From a virus: a DNA stretch of 23,938 bases. How positions within the stretch are numbered: position 1 is the stretch's first letter; the number at the start of each line of letters is the position of its first letter. The position numbers were made by a program, and so were the translations under genes. Below the pieces are notes generated by a model. That model had not been told where the DNA came from. It saw only the letters and a list, made by a program, of their open reading frames with translations, and searched no databases. The stretch covers positions 1 through 23,938 of the IMG/VR virus record IMGVR_UViG_3300034020_001354; one strand, 5' to 3'. Shown here piece after piece: positions 16,235 to 23,000 of the stretch.

Positions 16235-17185
16235 ATGCCTGCATTGCCACCGATTTCTAATTTCACGGGCTCTACGGTCACTGAGGGTCAATTCAAGACC
16301 GCACTCAGCGATTTGCGCTCTTATCTGGCGGGGCTGCTCGGGACAGACGGAAGCGCGGCGACAGCACTGATCACGCTGGGCTCACTCGGTTCCGGTTACG
16401 TCAGCAAAACGGCGACCTACACCGTGGTTTCAGGCGACCGTGGCCGGATGATCGACTGCAGCGGGACTTTCACGCTGAACTTGACCGCCGCTGCGACGCT
16501 GGGTGCTGGTTTCACCATCGCTGTGCGCAATTCAGGCACCGGGGTGGTGACATTGGATCCCAGCGGAGCCGAGTTGATTGACGGGGTTGCCACCGTGACA
16601 CTCGCGCCGGGCGAGGCCTATGACCTGTATTGCACCGGAACAGCCTGGAGAACATCCGGGCGGGTTCTCACCACATCCTTTGCCACAGACGAATACGTCA
16701 AACAGAGTTTCAGCCTGTTTCAGACGTTCAGTTCGCTGGCAGCAGGAGCCAGCCGTTCCATTGGCTCACCGAGCTACATGATCTGGTCGAGTTATTCGAG
16801 CACGCAGTGGTCTCGCGGCACCTACTACACGAACATGTTCTACATGGCGTCGCAGGGCAAAAGCACTGTGCAGGTCAACGTAGGCAACTGTCGGCACACG
16901 ATCTGGAACTACAGCACCACCAAGTCGATGCAGATCAATCTGACGGCAGTCATCAACTTCGCTGCCGACGACACCTACGGGTTTCAGATTCGCCAAAACG
17001 GCTCCATCGTCGGCACCTATGGCACGTATTCGGCCCGAGGCGTGCAGACCTACAACTTCGGCACGTTCACGGTGCCGCCCAACAGCACGGTCACGTTTGA
17101 CCTGTATGGCTCGATCCTGAGTGGCTCCAGTGGCGACTCGATCTACGTGAACTCGTTCACTGCCACCTACATCCAGTTCGTTTGA
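16235..17185 (+). CDS. Putative tail fibre / receptor-binding protein
   Basis: A 316-residue beta-rich protein with a GGGAGAG site before its ATG. The N-terminal LPPISNFTGSTVTEGQFKTAL segment and LAGLLGTDGSAATAL are common at the start of prophage fibre proteins. Residues about 60-145 form a domain with DRGRMIDCSGTFTLNLTAA and a metal-free beta pattern seen in phage structural proteins. The C-terminal half is rich in Tyr, Ser, Thr and Asn, typical of variable receptor-binding tips (YTNMFYMASQGKSTVQVNVG). It is likely the distal adhesin. The receptor cannot be told from the sequence. Confidence 0.72.
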   Translation: MPALPPISNFTGSTVTEGQFKTALSDLRSYLAGLLGTDGSAATALITLGSLGSGYVSKTATYTVVSGDRGRMIDCSGTFTLNLTAAATLGAGFTIAVRNSGTGVVTLDPSGAELIDGVATVTLAPGEAYDLYCTGTAWRTSGRVLTTSFATDEYVKQSFSLFQTFSSLAAGASRSIGSPSYMIWSSYSSTQWSRGTYYTNMFYMASQGKSTVQVNVGNCRHTIWNYSTTKSMQINLTAVINFAADDTYGFQIRQNGSIVGTYGTYSARGVQTYNFGTFTVPPNSTVTFDLYGSILSGSSGDSIYVNSFTATYIQFV

Positions 17186-17194
17186 GGAGGAACG

Positions 17195-17428
17195 ATGCAG
17201 CGCCTTTACTTCAACTTTCAAAAAGGGGACGTCAGGCTTGTGCCGACGGATGGCTGTCCAGCGATCGAGGATGAAACCAGTTTCCCCAATGCCGATATTC
17301 CAGATGATGTGACCATGGAGATGATCAGTTTCAAGGCCGTTGAAGGCCGCTTTGATCCGGTCATCACCTACCCATCCATTCCCATCACAGCACAGCCAGA
17401 GTCAGGAGGTAGCAATGGCCAGCCCTAA
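17195..17428 (+). CDS. Small phage protein of unknown function
   Basis: A 77-residue acidic protein starting behind a GAGGAGG ribosome site (17184-17190). It has an aromatic N-terminus (MQRLYFNFQKGDVRLVP) and an acidic middle (AIEDETSFPNADIPDDVTMEM). Its last codons overlap the start of the cupin-like gene by 14 nt, so the two are likely co-translated. Small acidic proteins like this often follow fibre genes, but no family is recognised. Confidence 0.65.
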   Translation: MQRLYFNFQKGDVRLVPTDGCPAIEDETSFPNADIPDDVTMEMISFKAVEGRFDPVITYPSIPITAQPESGGSNGQP

Positions 17429-17795
17429 ATCCCAACTGAGCTTGATCAGCAACCTCTGGATCAAGCTGATGACGTTCGAGAGACCGGGTGACGTTAACGA
17501 GGGTCATAAGCACTCCTTTGATCACCCCACCTTGCTGGTCAAGGGGCGACTGCGAGTCGATGTGGATGGTGCTGTGTCCGAGTTCACCGCGCCTCACATC
17601 ATCTTCATTGCCCGCAACAAGGTCCACACCCTCACGGCGCTGGAGGAGGGCACGGTGGCCGCGTGTATTCACGCCTTGCGTGATGGCGAGCAGGTGGAGG
17701 ACATCGTCGATCCCGCCATGATTCCGGCTGGCATCAATCCCAACCACCTGCCCAACTTCATTAAGCCACTGGCCAAGGCCGATCACTTCGCCTGA
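17415..17795 (+). CDS. Cupin-like small protein
   Basis: A 126-residue protein with a single cupin-type beta barrel pattern. His31 and His33 (NEGHKHSFDHPTLLVKGRL) plus His37 fall in the first motif and His71 (NKVHTLTALEEGT) in the second, a plausible set of metal ligands; the usual Glu of motif 1 is replaced. The AGGAGG ribosome site (17404-17409) lies inside the preceding gene. Such proteins occur at the end of fibre blocks in several proteobacterial prophages. Whether it is a virion part, an enzyme acting on host sugars, or a fold helper is unknown. Confidence 0.7.
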   Translation: MASPKSQLSLISNLWIKLMTFERPGDVNEGHKHSFDHPTLLVKGRLRVDVDGAVSEFTAPHIIFIARNKVHTLTALEEGTVAACIHALRDGEQVEDIVDPAMIPAGINPNHLPNFIKPLAKADHFA

Positions 17796-17814
17796 AGCAC
17801 AGACCCTTATCTAC

Positions 17815-17853
17815 GCCCGCCTGGAGACATCCAGTGCGGGCATTTTGCATTTT
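17815..17853 (+). terminator. Rho-independent terminator after the fibre block
   Basis: GCCCGC CTGG (17815-17824) pairs with CCAG T GCGGGC (17831-17841), leaving a 6-nt loop and one bulged T, and is followed by ATTTTGCATTTT. It lies 20 nt after the cupin-like stop and just before the lysis genes. The T tract is interrupted, so termination may be partial, letting some late transcripts reach the lysis cassette. Confidence 0.7.
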
Positions 17854-17865
17854 GGAGATCCAACT

Positions 17866-18162
17866 ATGGAAAACGCACAAGAACTTGCTTCGCCGCAGTC
17901 CATCACCTTGCGCCCCGATGATCTGGACGACCTGCTCACTCGCGCTGCAGAACGCGGTGCTGAGCGCTGCCTGGTCCACCTCGGCCTGGAAAACGGTCAC
18001 GCTGCTCGGGACATTGGCGAGTTGCGGGAACTCCTCGAAGCCTGGCGTGACGCAAGGCGCACAGCTTGGCGGACTACGATCAAGGTGGTAACCACAGCCA
18101 TCCTGGCGATGCTCCTGGTGGGTGCCGCCATCAAGTTGAAACTGATGGGAGGCGTCCAATGA
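17866..18162 (+). CDS. DUF6127-like small membrane protein
   Basis: A 98-residue protein starting MENAQELA at 17866, with a TTGGAGA ribosome site 7-8 nt upstream. The LRPDDLDDLLTRAAERGA segment and ELRELLEAWRDARRTAW helix are the conserved part of DUF6127 proteins, which lie just before holin genes in many prophages. A single membrane segment follows (about residues 74-91, VVTTAILAMLLVGAAIKL). It overlaps the next gene by ATGA. By position it may help the holin or be an antiholin-like partner, but this has not been seen from the sequence itself. A longer reading frame from 17845 would begin inside the terminator and was not chosen. Confidence 0.75.
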   Translation: MENAQELASPQSITLRPDDLDDLLTRAAERGAERCLVHLGLENGHAARDIGELRELLEAWRDARRTAWRTTIKVVTTAILAMLLVGAAIKLKLMGGVQ

Positions 18163-18386
18163 CCGCCAAGCCGAAGATCTGCCTTCTGGACGACTGGCGG
18201 CGCGTGTTGCGACGGGCCTGGAGCATCCGTTTCTCGCTGCTGGCCGCTGCCTTCACGGCGGCGGAAGTGGTGGTGCCGCTGTTCGGGGACGTACTGCCGC
18301 GCGGCGCGTTTGTGCTGCTGGCGTTTGCCGCCAGCATCGGCGCAACCGCGGCTCGCATCGTGGCGCAGCCGGAGATGAACCGATGA
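18159..18386 (+). CDS. Holin-like membrane protein
   Basis: A 75-residue protein with a basic N-terminus (DDWRRVLRRAWSIR), two hydrophobic segments (about 24-42 and 48-67, broken by FGDVLPRG) and a short polar end. This is the size and plan of a two-pass holin, and it lies directly before the endolysin gene. Holins make inner-membrane lesions at a set time; with a signal-anchor endolysin, a pinholin that only collapses the membrane potential would be enough. It overlaps both neighbours by four bases (ATGA). The family is not certain, but context is strong. Confidence 0.75.
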   Translation: MTAKPKICLLDDWRRVLRRAWSIRFSLLAAAFTAAEVVVPLFGDVLPRGAFVLLAFAASIGATAARIVAQPEMNR

Positions 18387-18892
18387 CCCGGCCACCATCA
18401 CCAGCGATGCGCAGGACGGTGGCTGGACTGACGCTGTCCGCTGCCGCCCTGGTCGGCATCGTGCTGCACGAGGGCTACACCGACCGCGCAGTCATCCCCG
18501 TCAAGGGCGATGTGCCGACCATCGGCTTCGGTACCACCACCGGGGTGAAGCTGGGCGACACCACCACACCGCCGAAGGCGCTGGCTCGGGCGCTCACCGA
18601 TGTGCAGCAGTTCGAGGGCGCGCTCAAGCAATGCGTCACTGTGCCGCTGGCCCAGCACGAGTACGACGCGTTGGTGAGCTTTTCCTACAACGTCGGCAGC
18701 CGCGCGTTCTGCCAGTCCACGCTGGTCAGGAAACTCAACGCCGAGGACTACGCGGGAGCCTGTGCCGAGCTGCTGCGCTGGCGCTTCTTCCAGGGAAAAG
18801 ACTGCGCGCTGCCCACCAACGCGCGGCTGTGCGGTGGGCTGGCTACACGGCGAGAAGCCGAATACCAGCAGTGCATCGGGGAGGCTTCGTGA
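18383..18892 (+). CDS. GH24 lysozyme / SAR endolysin
   Basis: A 169-residue T4-type lysozyme (glycoside hydrolase 24) that cuts the glycan strands of peptidoglycan. The catalytic Glu30 lies in LHEGY, and the GDVPTIGFGTTTG loop holds the Asp/Thr of the active site; the Glu-to-Asp distance is longer than in T4 lysozyme. LVSFSYNVGS and the C-terminal GGLATRREAEY motif are further family signs. Residues 11-28 form a weakly hydrophobic Ala/Gly-rich segment without a signal peptidase site, typical of signal-anchor-release endolysins that are exported by Sec and freed later. The gene overlaps the holin-like gene and Rz. Confidence 0.93.
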   Translation: MTRPPSPAMRRTVAGLTLSAAALVGIVLHEGYTDRAVIPVKGDVPTIGFGTTTGVKLGDTTTPPKALARALTDVQQFEGALKQCVTVPLAQHEYDALVSFSYNVGSRAFCQSTLVRKLNAEDYAGACAELLRWRFFQGKDCALPTNARLCGGLATRREAEYQQCIGEAS

Positions 18893-19386
18893 GCGTGATT
18901 CCGTGGCCGTACCGGCTGCTGGCCCTGGCGGCGCTCGGCGTTGCGCTAGTCGGCTTTGGCTGGATCAAGGGTGCGAGCCACGTCCAAGCGCAATGGGATG
19001 CCGCCATCCAGCAACAAGCCCTACAGACCGCCGCCGCCCACGAGCGGCACGCACAAGCCACCGTCAAGGTCGTCACCCAGTACGTCGACCGCGTCCGCAT
19101 CGTCCGCGAGAAGGGCGACACCATCTTCAAGGAGGTTCCCGTCTATGTGCCCGTTCAAGCCGATGCTGCTTGCACTATCAACCGTGGCTTCGTGCGCCTG
19201 CACGACGCTGCAGCCGCCGGTGAACTGCCCGAGCCCGCCCGAGATGCTGATGCGGCCGCCGCAGGCATTGCGCTCTCTGCTGTCGCCGGAACCGTTGCCG
19301 CCAACTACCAGACCTGCCACGAAAACGCCGAGCAACTGAGGGCGCTGCAGGCGTGGGTCAGTGCGATTCCATCTGCCACAAAGTAA
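18889..19386 (+). CDS. Inner-membrane spanin Rz
   Basis: A 165-residue i-spanin starting at GTG 18889 (GTGA overlap with the lysozyme stop) with a GGGGAGG site just upstream. It has one N-terminal membrane anchor (about residues 8-27, LLALAALGVALVGFGWIKG) followed by a long periplasmic helix (HVQAQWDAAIQQQALQTAAAHERHA) that pairs with Rz1 across the periplasm and fuses inner and outer membranes at the last step of lysis. An earlier start at 18631 lies in the lysozyme gene and gives a tail unlike spanins. Rz1 is nested within it in another frame. Confidence 0.88.
   Translation: MSVIPWPYRLLALAALGVALVGFGWIKGASHVQAQWDAAIQQQALQTAAAHERHAQATVKVVTQYVDRVRIVREKGDTIFKEVPVYVPVQADAACTINRGFVRLHDAAAAGELPEPARDADAAAAGIALSAVAGTVAANYQTCHENAEQLRALQAWVSAIPSATK
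19145..19339 (+). CDS. Outer-membrane spanin Rz1 (nested in Rz)
   Basis: In the +1 frame inside Rz, ATG 19145 is preceded by AAGGAGG (19129-19135, 9-nt spacing). The 64-residue product has a short basic-hydrophobic leader ending in a VASC lipobox (around residue 18) and a Pro-rich mature part (QPPVNCPSPPEML, PEPLPPTTRP), the standard plan of Rz1 outer-membrane lipoproteins. Full nesting in Rz is a known arrangement in lambda. The site, frame and lipobox are all visible. Confidence 0.82.
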   Translation: MCPFKPMLLALSTVASCACTTLQPPVNCPSPPEMLMRPPQALRSLLSPEPLPPTTRPATKTPSN

Positions 19387-19492
19387 TCAGATTGGCCACT
19401 TTGCAACACCTGATCGTTCCCTCCCGAATGCGCTTGGCTTTCAGCCCGAACAGCGCGTTCATGACATCCGTACCCACCACGGAGCATTGACA

Positions 19493-19783
19493 ATGAGTAA
19501 CCGATTCAAGCATGCTGTCATTGACGACGTGACCTCGCGCAACATCGACGCCGGGCTGCAAAACCACCTGCTCGATCTATTCGAGTCGGCGATGAAGTCG
19601 TTGGCCACGACGGTGGTGCGCGAGGCAAAATTCGACACCACCGACTTCGCTACCGCCAAGGCACGAGACTGCGAGGCGTTCACGCTGCTAGTAAGCCGTA
19701 CGCGCACCAATACGCGCGACTGCTGGTTTGGCGCGTTTCAGCGCGGCGACCAACGCCTCGACGTGATCGGCCATCTGGAATAG
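19493..19783 (+). CDS. Small protein of unknown function at the end of the phage block
   Basis: A 96-residue protein with ATG at 19493 and a GGAG ribosome site 8 nt upstream. It follows the Rz stop by 106 nt, in which no clear promoter or hairpin was found. The sequence is helical in its N-terminal half (NIDAGLQNHLLDLFESAMKSLATT), carries two Cys and ends in RGDQRLDVIGHLE. No family is recognised. Its TAG stop lies 4 nt from the stop of the converging defence operon. It may be the last gene of the phage region or belong to the defence side. Confidence 0.6.
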   Translation: MSNRFKHAVIDDVTSRNIDAGLQNHLLDLFESAMKSLATTVVREAKFDTTDFATAKARDCEAFTLLVSRTRTNTRDCWFGAFQRGDQRLDVIGHLE

Positions 19784-19787
19784 TCCG

Positions 19788-20735
19788 TCAATCCGTAGTC
19801 TCCGGAACATCCCAGTCCGCCATTCGTGCTTCGCCAGTCTGGTAAAACTGTTTCACCAGCTTCACGTACTCCAGAAAATCTCTGTTCTCCGTAGCCAGTC
19901 GATTGGCCATATCCCAATCGATCTCGTCCCTTTCGCGTGCCGGAATCAAGACCTGACTTTCTGCCGGATTTTCGGCATCCAGTTTGATCAAACCGATGCC
20001 ATGTGCCGCAAACAACATGCGCAGTTCTTTGAGCGTGTCCTGCCCCTCGATCTCTGCCGCGACTAAGTAGCCGAAGTTCGCCCATGACGAGTTCGAGACG
20101 GCCTGGAAAAAGCATTCGCGCACGTTCGACCGGTTGATCAGAAGCTTGGCCTCGAATGACCACAACTTGGTGCGTTTATCCGAATACTGATTGACGCAGT
20201 CGCGGACTTCTTGGTGCCATTCAGCCCCCAAATCCTCCATCCCGACTACGTCAGGGTAGAGCCAACGATTGCCATTCGGCCCGCGTTTATTTGATGAGCG
20301 CTTCTCGTCGATGCGCTTCGAGTAGACACCAAATTCCTCCCACAGATACAGCGATAGCAGTGGGTACAAAGCATGTTCACCCAGTGCCTTACCGTGAACA
20401 TCTACCGTAGCGGACGCCGCAGCGCCCTCAGCTGCCGCAACTTCAGCGACGTCAGATTTTTCGGTGTAGTAGTACTTGCGCGGCCTGCCTTCGGTTGTCT
20501 TTAGCTCTGGGTGACGCCTCTGCAAACTGGGCCGCCGCGAGCCTATTTCCGCAACCAACTGTTGTACCAATTCACCATCGGTCTTGATGTAGCCACCCTG
20601 ACTGTTGGCCTTTTTCTCCTGGCATTCTGCTGGGTAGGTGGTAAAAATCCACTCGGCAATCTGCCTTGCCGTCAGCCTTTCGTCAGGGCGTGCTTTCAAA
20701 CAATCCAGTACGGCTTTCGCCAGATTCAATGCCAT
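19788..20735 (-). CDS. Winged-helix plus PD-(D/E)xK-like nuclease protein (HrgA/COG2958-like), CBASS-linked
   Basis: A 315-residue, two-domain protein. Residues 1-90 look like a HARE-type winged helix (AKAVLDCLKARPDERLTARQIAEWI ... GRPRKYYYT), a DNA-binding module often found on restriction-related proteins. After an Ala/Glu-rich linker, residues 115-255 show a restriction-nuclease-like core: Glu120, Asp162 in YPDVVG, Glu195 and Lys197 in SFEAKLL, and Gln211 in a following helix. This is the order of a PD-(D/E)xK active site. Proteins of this plan (COG2958, including Helicobacter HrgA) are known from defence loci. It is the last gene of the operon, 14 nt after the CD-NTase, with a GGGGAA site 6 nt before its ATG. 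Activity is inferred. It could be a second effector or a DNA-binding controller. Confidence 0.82.
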   Translation of the reverse strand: MALNLAKAVLDCLKARPDERLTARQIAEWIFTTYPAECQEKKANSQGGYIKTDGELVQQLVAEIGSRRPSLQRRHPELKTTEGRPRKYYYTEKSDVAEVAAAEGAAASATVDVHGKALGEHALYPLLSLYLWEEFGVYSKRIDEKRSSNKRGPNGNRWLYPDVVGMEDLGAEWHQEVRDCVNQYSDKRTKLWSFEAKLLINRSNVRECFFQAVSNSSWANFGYLVAAEIEGQDTLKELRMLFAAHGIGLIKLDAENPAESQVLIPARERDEIDWDMANRLATENRDFLEYVKLVKQFYQTGEARMADWDVPETTD

Positions 20736-20749
20736 ATCGTATTCCCCGA

Positions 20750-22087
20750 CTATGAAATATTGACGTAGAAGCGGCCACTTCGGCCAAGGCTGACGCCTCG
20801 TTTCAAGTCAACAGCGAAACACTCGACCCAGTGTTTCCCTCTGTAAAGGGTGTGCTCCCATATCTCTGAACCGGAATGATCGAACCCGCCCCTGAGGCAC
20901 CTTGCGGCCCTTGCCGCCCAGCCGGTGTTAACGATCTGCCATTTGATCGCTATACCATTTGTGAAAGAGTGCTTTGCGCTGAAGTGAAGCCACGTGTCTG
21001 GCGACAAGGCAGGTCCATCAGAGCGGTAGGTTCCGAGGAAATTTCCCTCTTTGGACGAATGCAGCGTCGCAGTAATTTCAATTCGTCCAGCAGGCAAGAC
21101 AGGCCAAGGGGGCCGGGTAACGTGAGACACATCATCAATCTGAGTCTCGATCAGCTTTGCCGCCTTGGTGAGAACCACTGACTTGGCAAAATCATCACCA
21201 AAAATCCTTCGCCATTTGACGATACTCTCGTCACGATCTGTCTCTAAGTAAGCATCCTCAACCCACTCAGCGTAGCGATTGATGCAGGTTCTGAAGTTGG
21301 AATACTTGTCTTGATTCCAATGTCTAGTGAATGATTCTGACGGCAACTTAGGATTCACAACCTCGGGCATATCAGGGTGCTGCTCCAGGTATGCATCCAG
21401 TCTCTTGATCACTGTCCAGAGCGCGGTTGGCGTGTCTGAGAATTCGTTCCCCAGCTCGTCAAGCCAAGAGATGCGTTCACCAATCAACGTCGTCAGCAGA
21501 ATTGATTTGGCTGAAAATGTCAGCTTGAAATCGCGCAGGTACTTCAGAATTCGGACAACCTTGATCAACTGGTTGTTGCCAACATACCCGTTCCGCTGCA
21601 AGAACCACTCTGTATATCCATCGGGATTTGCCTGCTCCTCGACGTCATCCTTGCGATTCAGAATCCATTCCGTGGTTTCCAAAATGCTGGCTCTGCGGAT
21701 ACACGGCACTACATCGATTGAAAACTCCCCCGCATACTGAATCGTTACGCAACGCGTCTTGCGCGACACCTTGTCAGAATAAGTGCCGTGCGCCTTGAAC
21801 TGGTCATACAGATGGTCGATGTAATCTGCCGGAGTCCATTCTTCGTGTGGCTCTAAAAAAGCAACCACATCCGCGTCAAATGATCCAGCGATTCCAGCTG
21901 GCTTGATGATGGTGCGATGCGCCCATGACCCTTGTGGTGTCGTATCGATCAGAATGTCAGAAAAAACATCAAAACCTTCGATAGCGGTAACGATGGAATC
22001 CACTCGCGCTTTCAGCGTGTCAATGCGCGTCTGGTTGAGATTGATAACGTCAGCCAAGAACGTATTGAAATGTTCGGCCAGCTTCAT
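20750..22087 (-). CDS. CBASS CD-NTase (cyclic oligonucleotide synthase) with AGS-C-like sensor domain
   Basis: A 445-residue nucleotidyltransferase of the cGAS/DncV-like (CD-NTase) superfamily. The active site is complete: Gly53-Ser54 in PQGSWAHRT, Asp71 and Asp73 in FDADVVAF, and a third Asp125 in FSIDVVPCI. These bind two metals and join nucleotides into a cyclic messenger after phage infection. A helical SMODS-type part follows to about residue 310. Residues 330-445, with ITATLHSS, WQIVNTGWAARAARCLRGGF and WEHTLYRGKHWVECF, match the AGS-C domain that is proposed to sense a ligand. The ATG overlaps the capV stop (ATGA) with a GGGGGA site just upstream. The messenger (for example cGAMP) cannot be told from sequence alone. 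Confidence 0.92.
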   Translation of the reverse strand: MKLAEHFNTFLADVINLNQTRIDTLKARVDSIVTAIEGFDVFSDILIDTTPQGSWAHRTIIKPAGIAGSFDADVVAFLEPHEEWTPADYIDHLYDQFKAHGTYSDKVSRKTRCVTIQYAGEFSIDVVPCIRRASILETTEWILNRKDDVEEQANPDGYTEWFLQRNGYVGNNQLIKVVRILKYLRDFKLTFSAKSILLTTLIGERISWLDELGNEFSDTPTALWTVIKRLDAYLEQHPDMPEVVNPKLPSESFTRHWNQDKYSNFRTCINRYAEWVEDAYLETDRDESIVKWRRIFGDDFAKSVVLTKAAKLIETQIDDVSHVTRPPWPVLPAGRIEITATLHSSKEGNFLGTYRSDGPALSPDTWLHFSAKHSFTNGIAIKWQIVNTGWAARAARCLRGGFDHSGSEIWEHTLYRGKHWVECFAVDLKRGVSLGRSGRFYVNIS

Positions 22088-22986
22088 TGATTTCCCCCAA
22101 GCAACTGCCGAATGGCCGCTGAGTTATGTGTGAAGTCCTTGTCTGCTCGGCTTATCAAATCATCGAGGGTGCCAATATCATCAAGTGACAATGGCAGATC
22201 GGATTCGAAATTCACCCTCACGGACTGATGTTTGTCCAGAATGAGCTGTGTGACATTGCTGGCCGTTGCCGCTTGGAGGTTCAAGAGCATCGAGATGAAC
22301 TTGGAAATCCCCCAGCCGTTCAGGAATCCCCATTTTCTATCCGCGTTAGAAAGCGGGTAGTAGTTCTTGCCGACCCCCGTCCCTACAGATAACAACCGAA
22401 TCGCGGAACGCTCCGCCCCGAGGCGGGTAAGAGCTTCGGTAACCGCAACTAACGAAGGATTGTTCGCCCATAGCCCGCCGTCGCTCAACTGATATGGGCC
22501 TACCCTTGATGGAGCGAAGTACGACGGCGCACTGCAAGAAGCTAATACAGCATCAACGACCTTAACGTTGCGGTCGCGAACAAACTTCTCGTCGTATGCA
22601 GACTTGAAAACATGCACGCCACCATTGCCGATGTCTGTCGCCGGAATAACAAGTCTTGTCCGTGCATCAGAGAGCGTTGCATCTTCAAAAACAGAAACCA
22701 AAGCCGCACGCAGCGGCTCGCTCGAATAGCGAGGGGCAATGGTGCCGCCGAATGTCCACCTCTTCGGTCTGAAGATATTCGGCCCCTTTTCTCGATAAAG
22801 CTCTGTAACCTTTGAAATCGGAATGCCAAATGCAATCGCGGCGGCGATGATGGAGCCAGTGCTCGTGCCAGCAATCAGATCGAATTCGCTGTGAAATTCA
22901 GTTTTGAATTCCTTCTGAATGCGCTCCAGGACATGGCTAGCATAGATTCCGCGAATTCCACCGCCATCAATTGCGAGCAATTTCAT
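22084..22986 (-). CDS. capV: CBASS patatin-like phospholipase effector (CapV-like)
   Basis: A 300-residue patatin-like phospholipase. The oxyanion loop GGGIRG (residues 8-13), the nucleophile Ser42 in GTSTG and the Asp169 in SDGGLWANNP form the full Ser-Asp dyad site. In CBASS, CapV is switched on by the cyclic nucleotide and degrades the inner membrane, killing the infected cell. The start chosen is ATG 22984-22986 (MKLLAIDGGG), which puts the Gly-rich loop at the usual distance from the N-terminus. A GTG at 23004 that overlaps the hsdR stop (GTGA) would add six residues. Either way, translation is tightly linked to hsdR. No membrane segment is visible. It precedes the CD-NTase with a four-base overlap. 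Confidence 0.92.
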   Translation of the reverse strand: MKLLAIDGGGIRGIYASHVLERIQKEFKTEFHSEFDLIAGTSTGSIIAAAIAFGIPISKVTELYREKGPNIFRPKRWTFGGTIAPRYSSEPLRAALVSVFEDATLSDARTRLVIPATDIGNGGVHVFKSAYDEKFVRDRNVKVVDAVLASCSAPSYFAPSRVGPYQLSDGGLWANNPSLVAVTEALTRLGAERSAIRLLSVGTGVGKNYYPLSNADRKWGFLNGWGISKFISMLLNLQAATASNVTQLILDKHQSVRVNFESDLPLSLDDIGTLDDLISRADKDFTHNSAAIRQLLGGNQ

Positions 22987-23000
22987 AGTAACCAATCTCG

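Noticed and set aside
19358-19567. - strand frame of 69 codons at the phage end, possibly a gene remnant at an attachment site
   Set aside because: It overlaps Rz and the orphan gene, has no clear ribosome site, and I could not recognise the protein.
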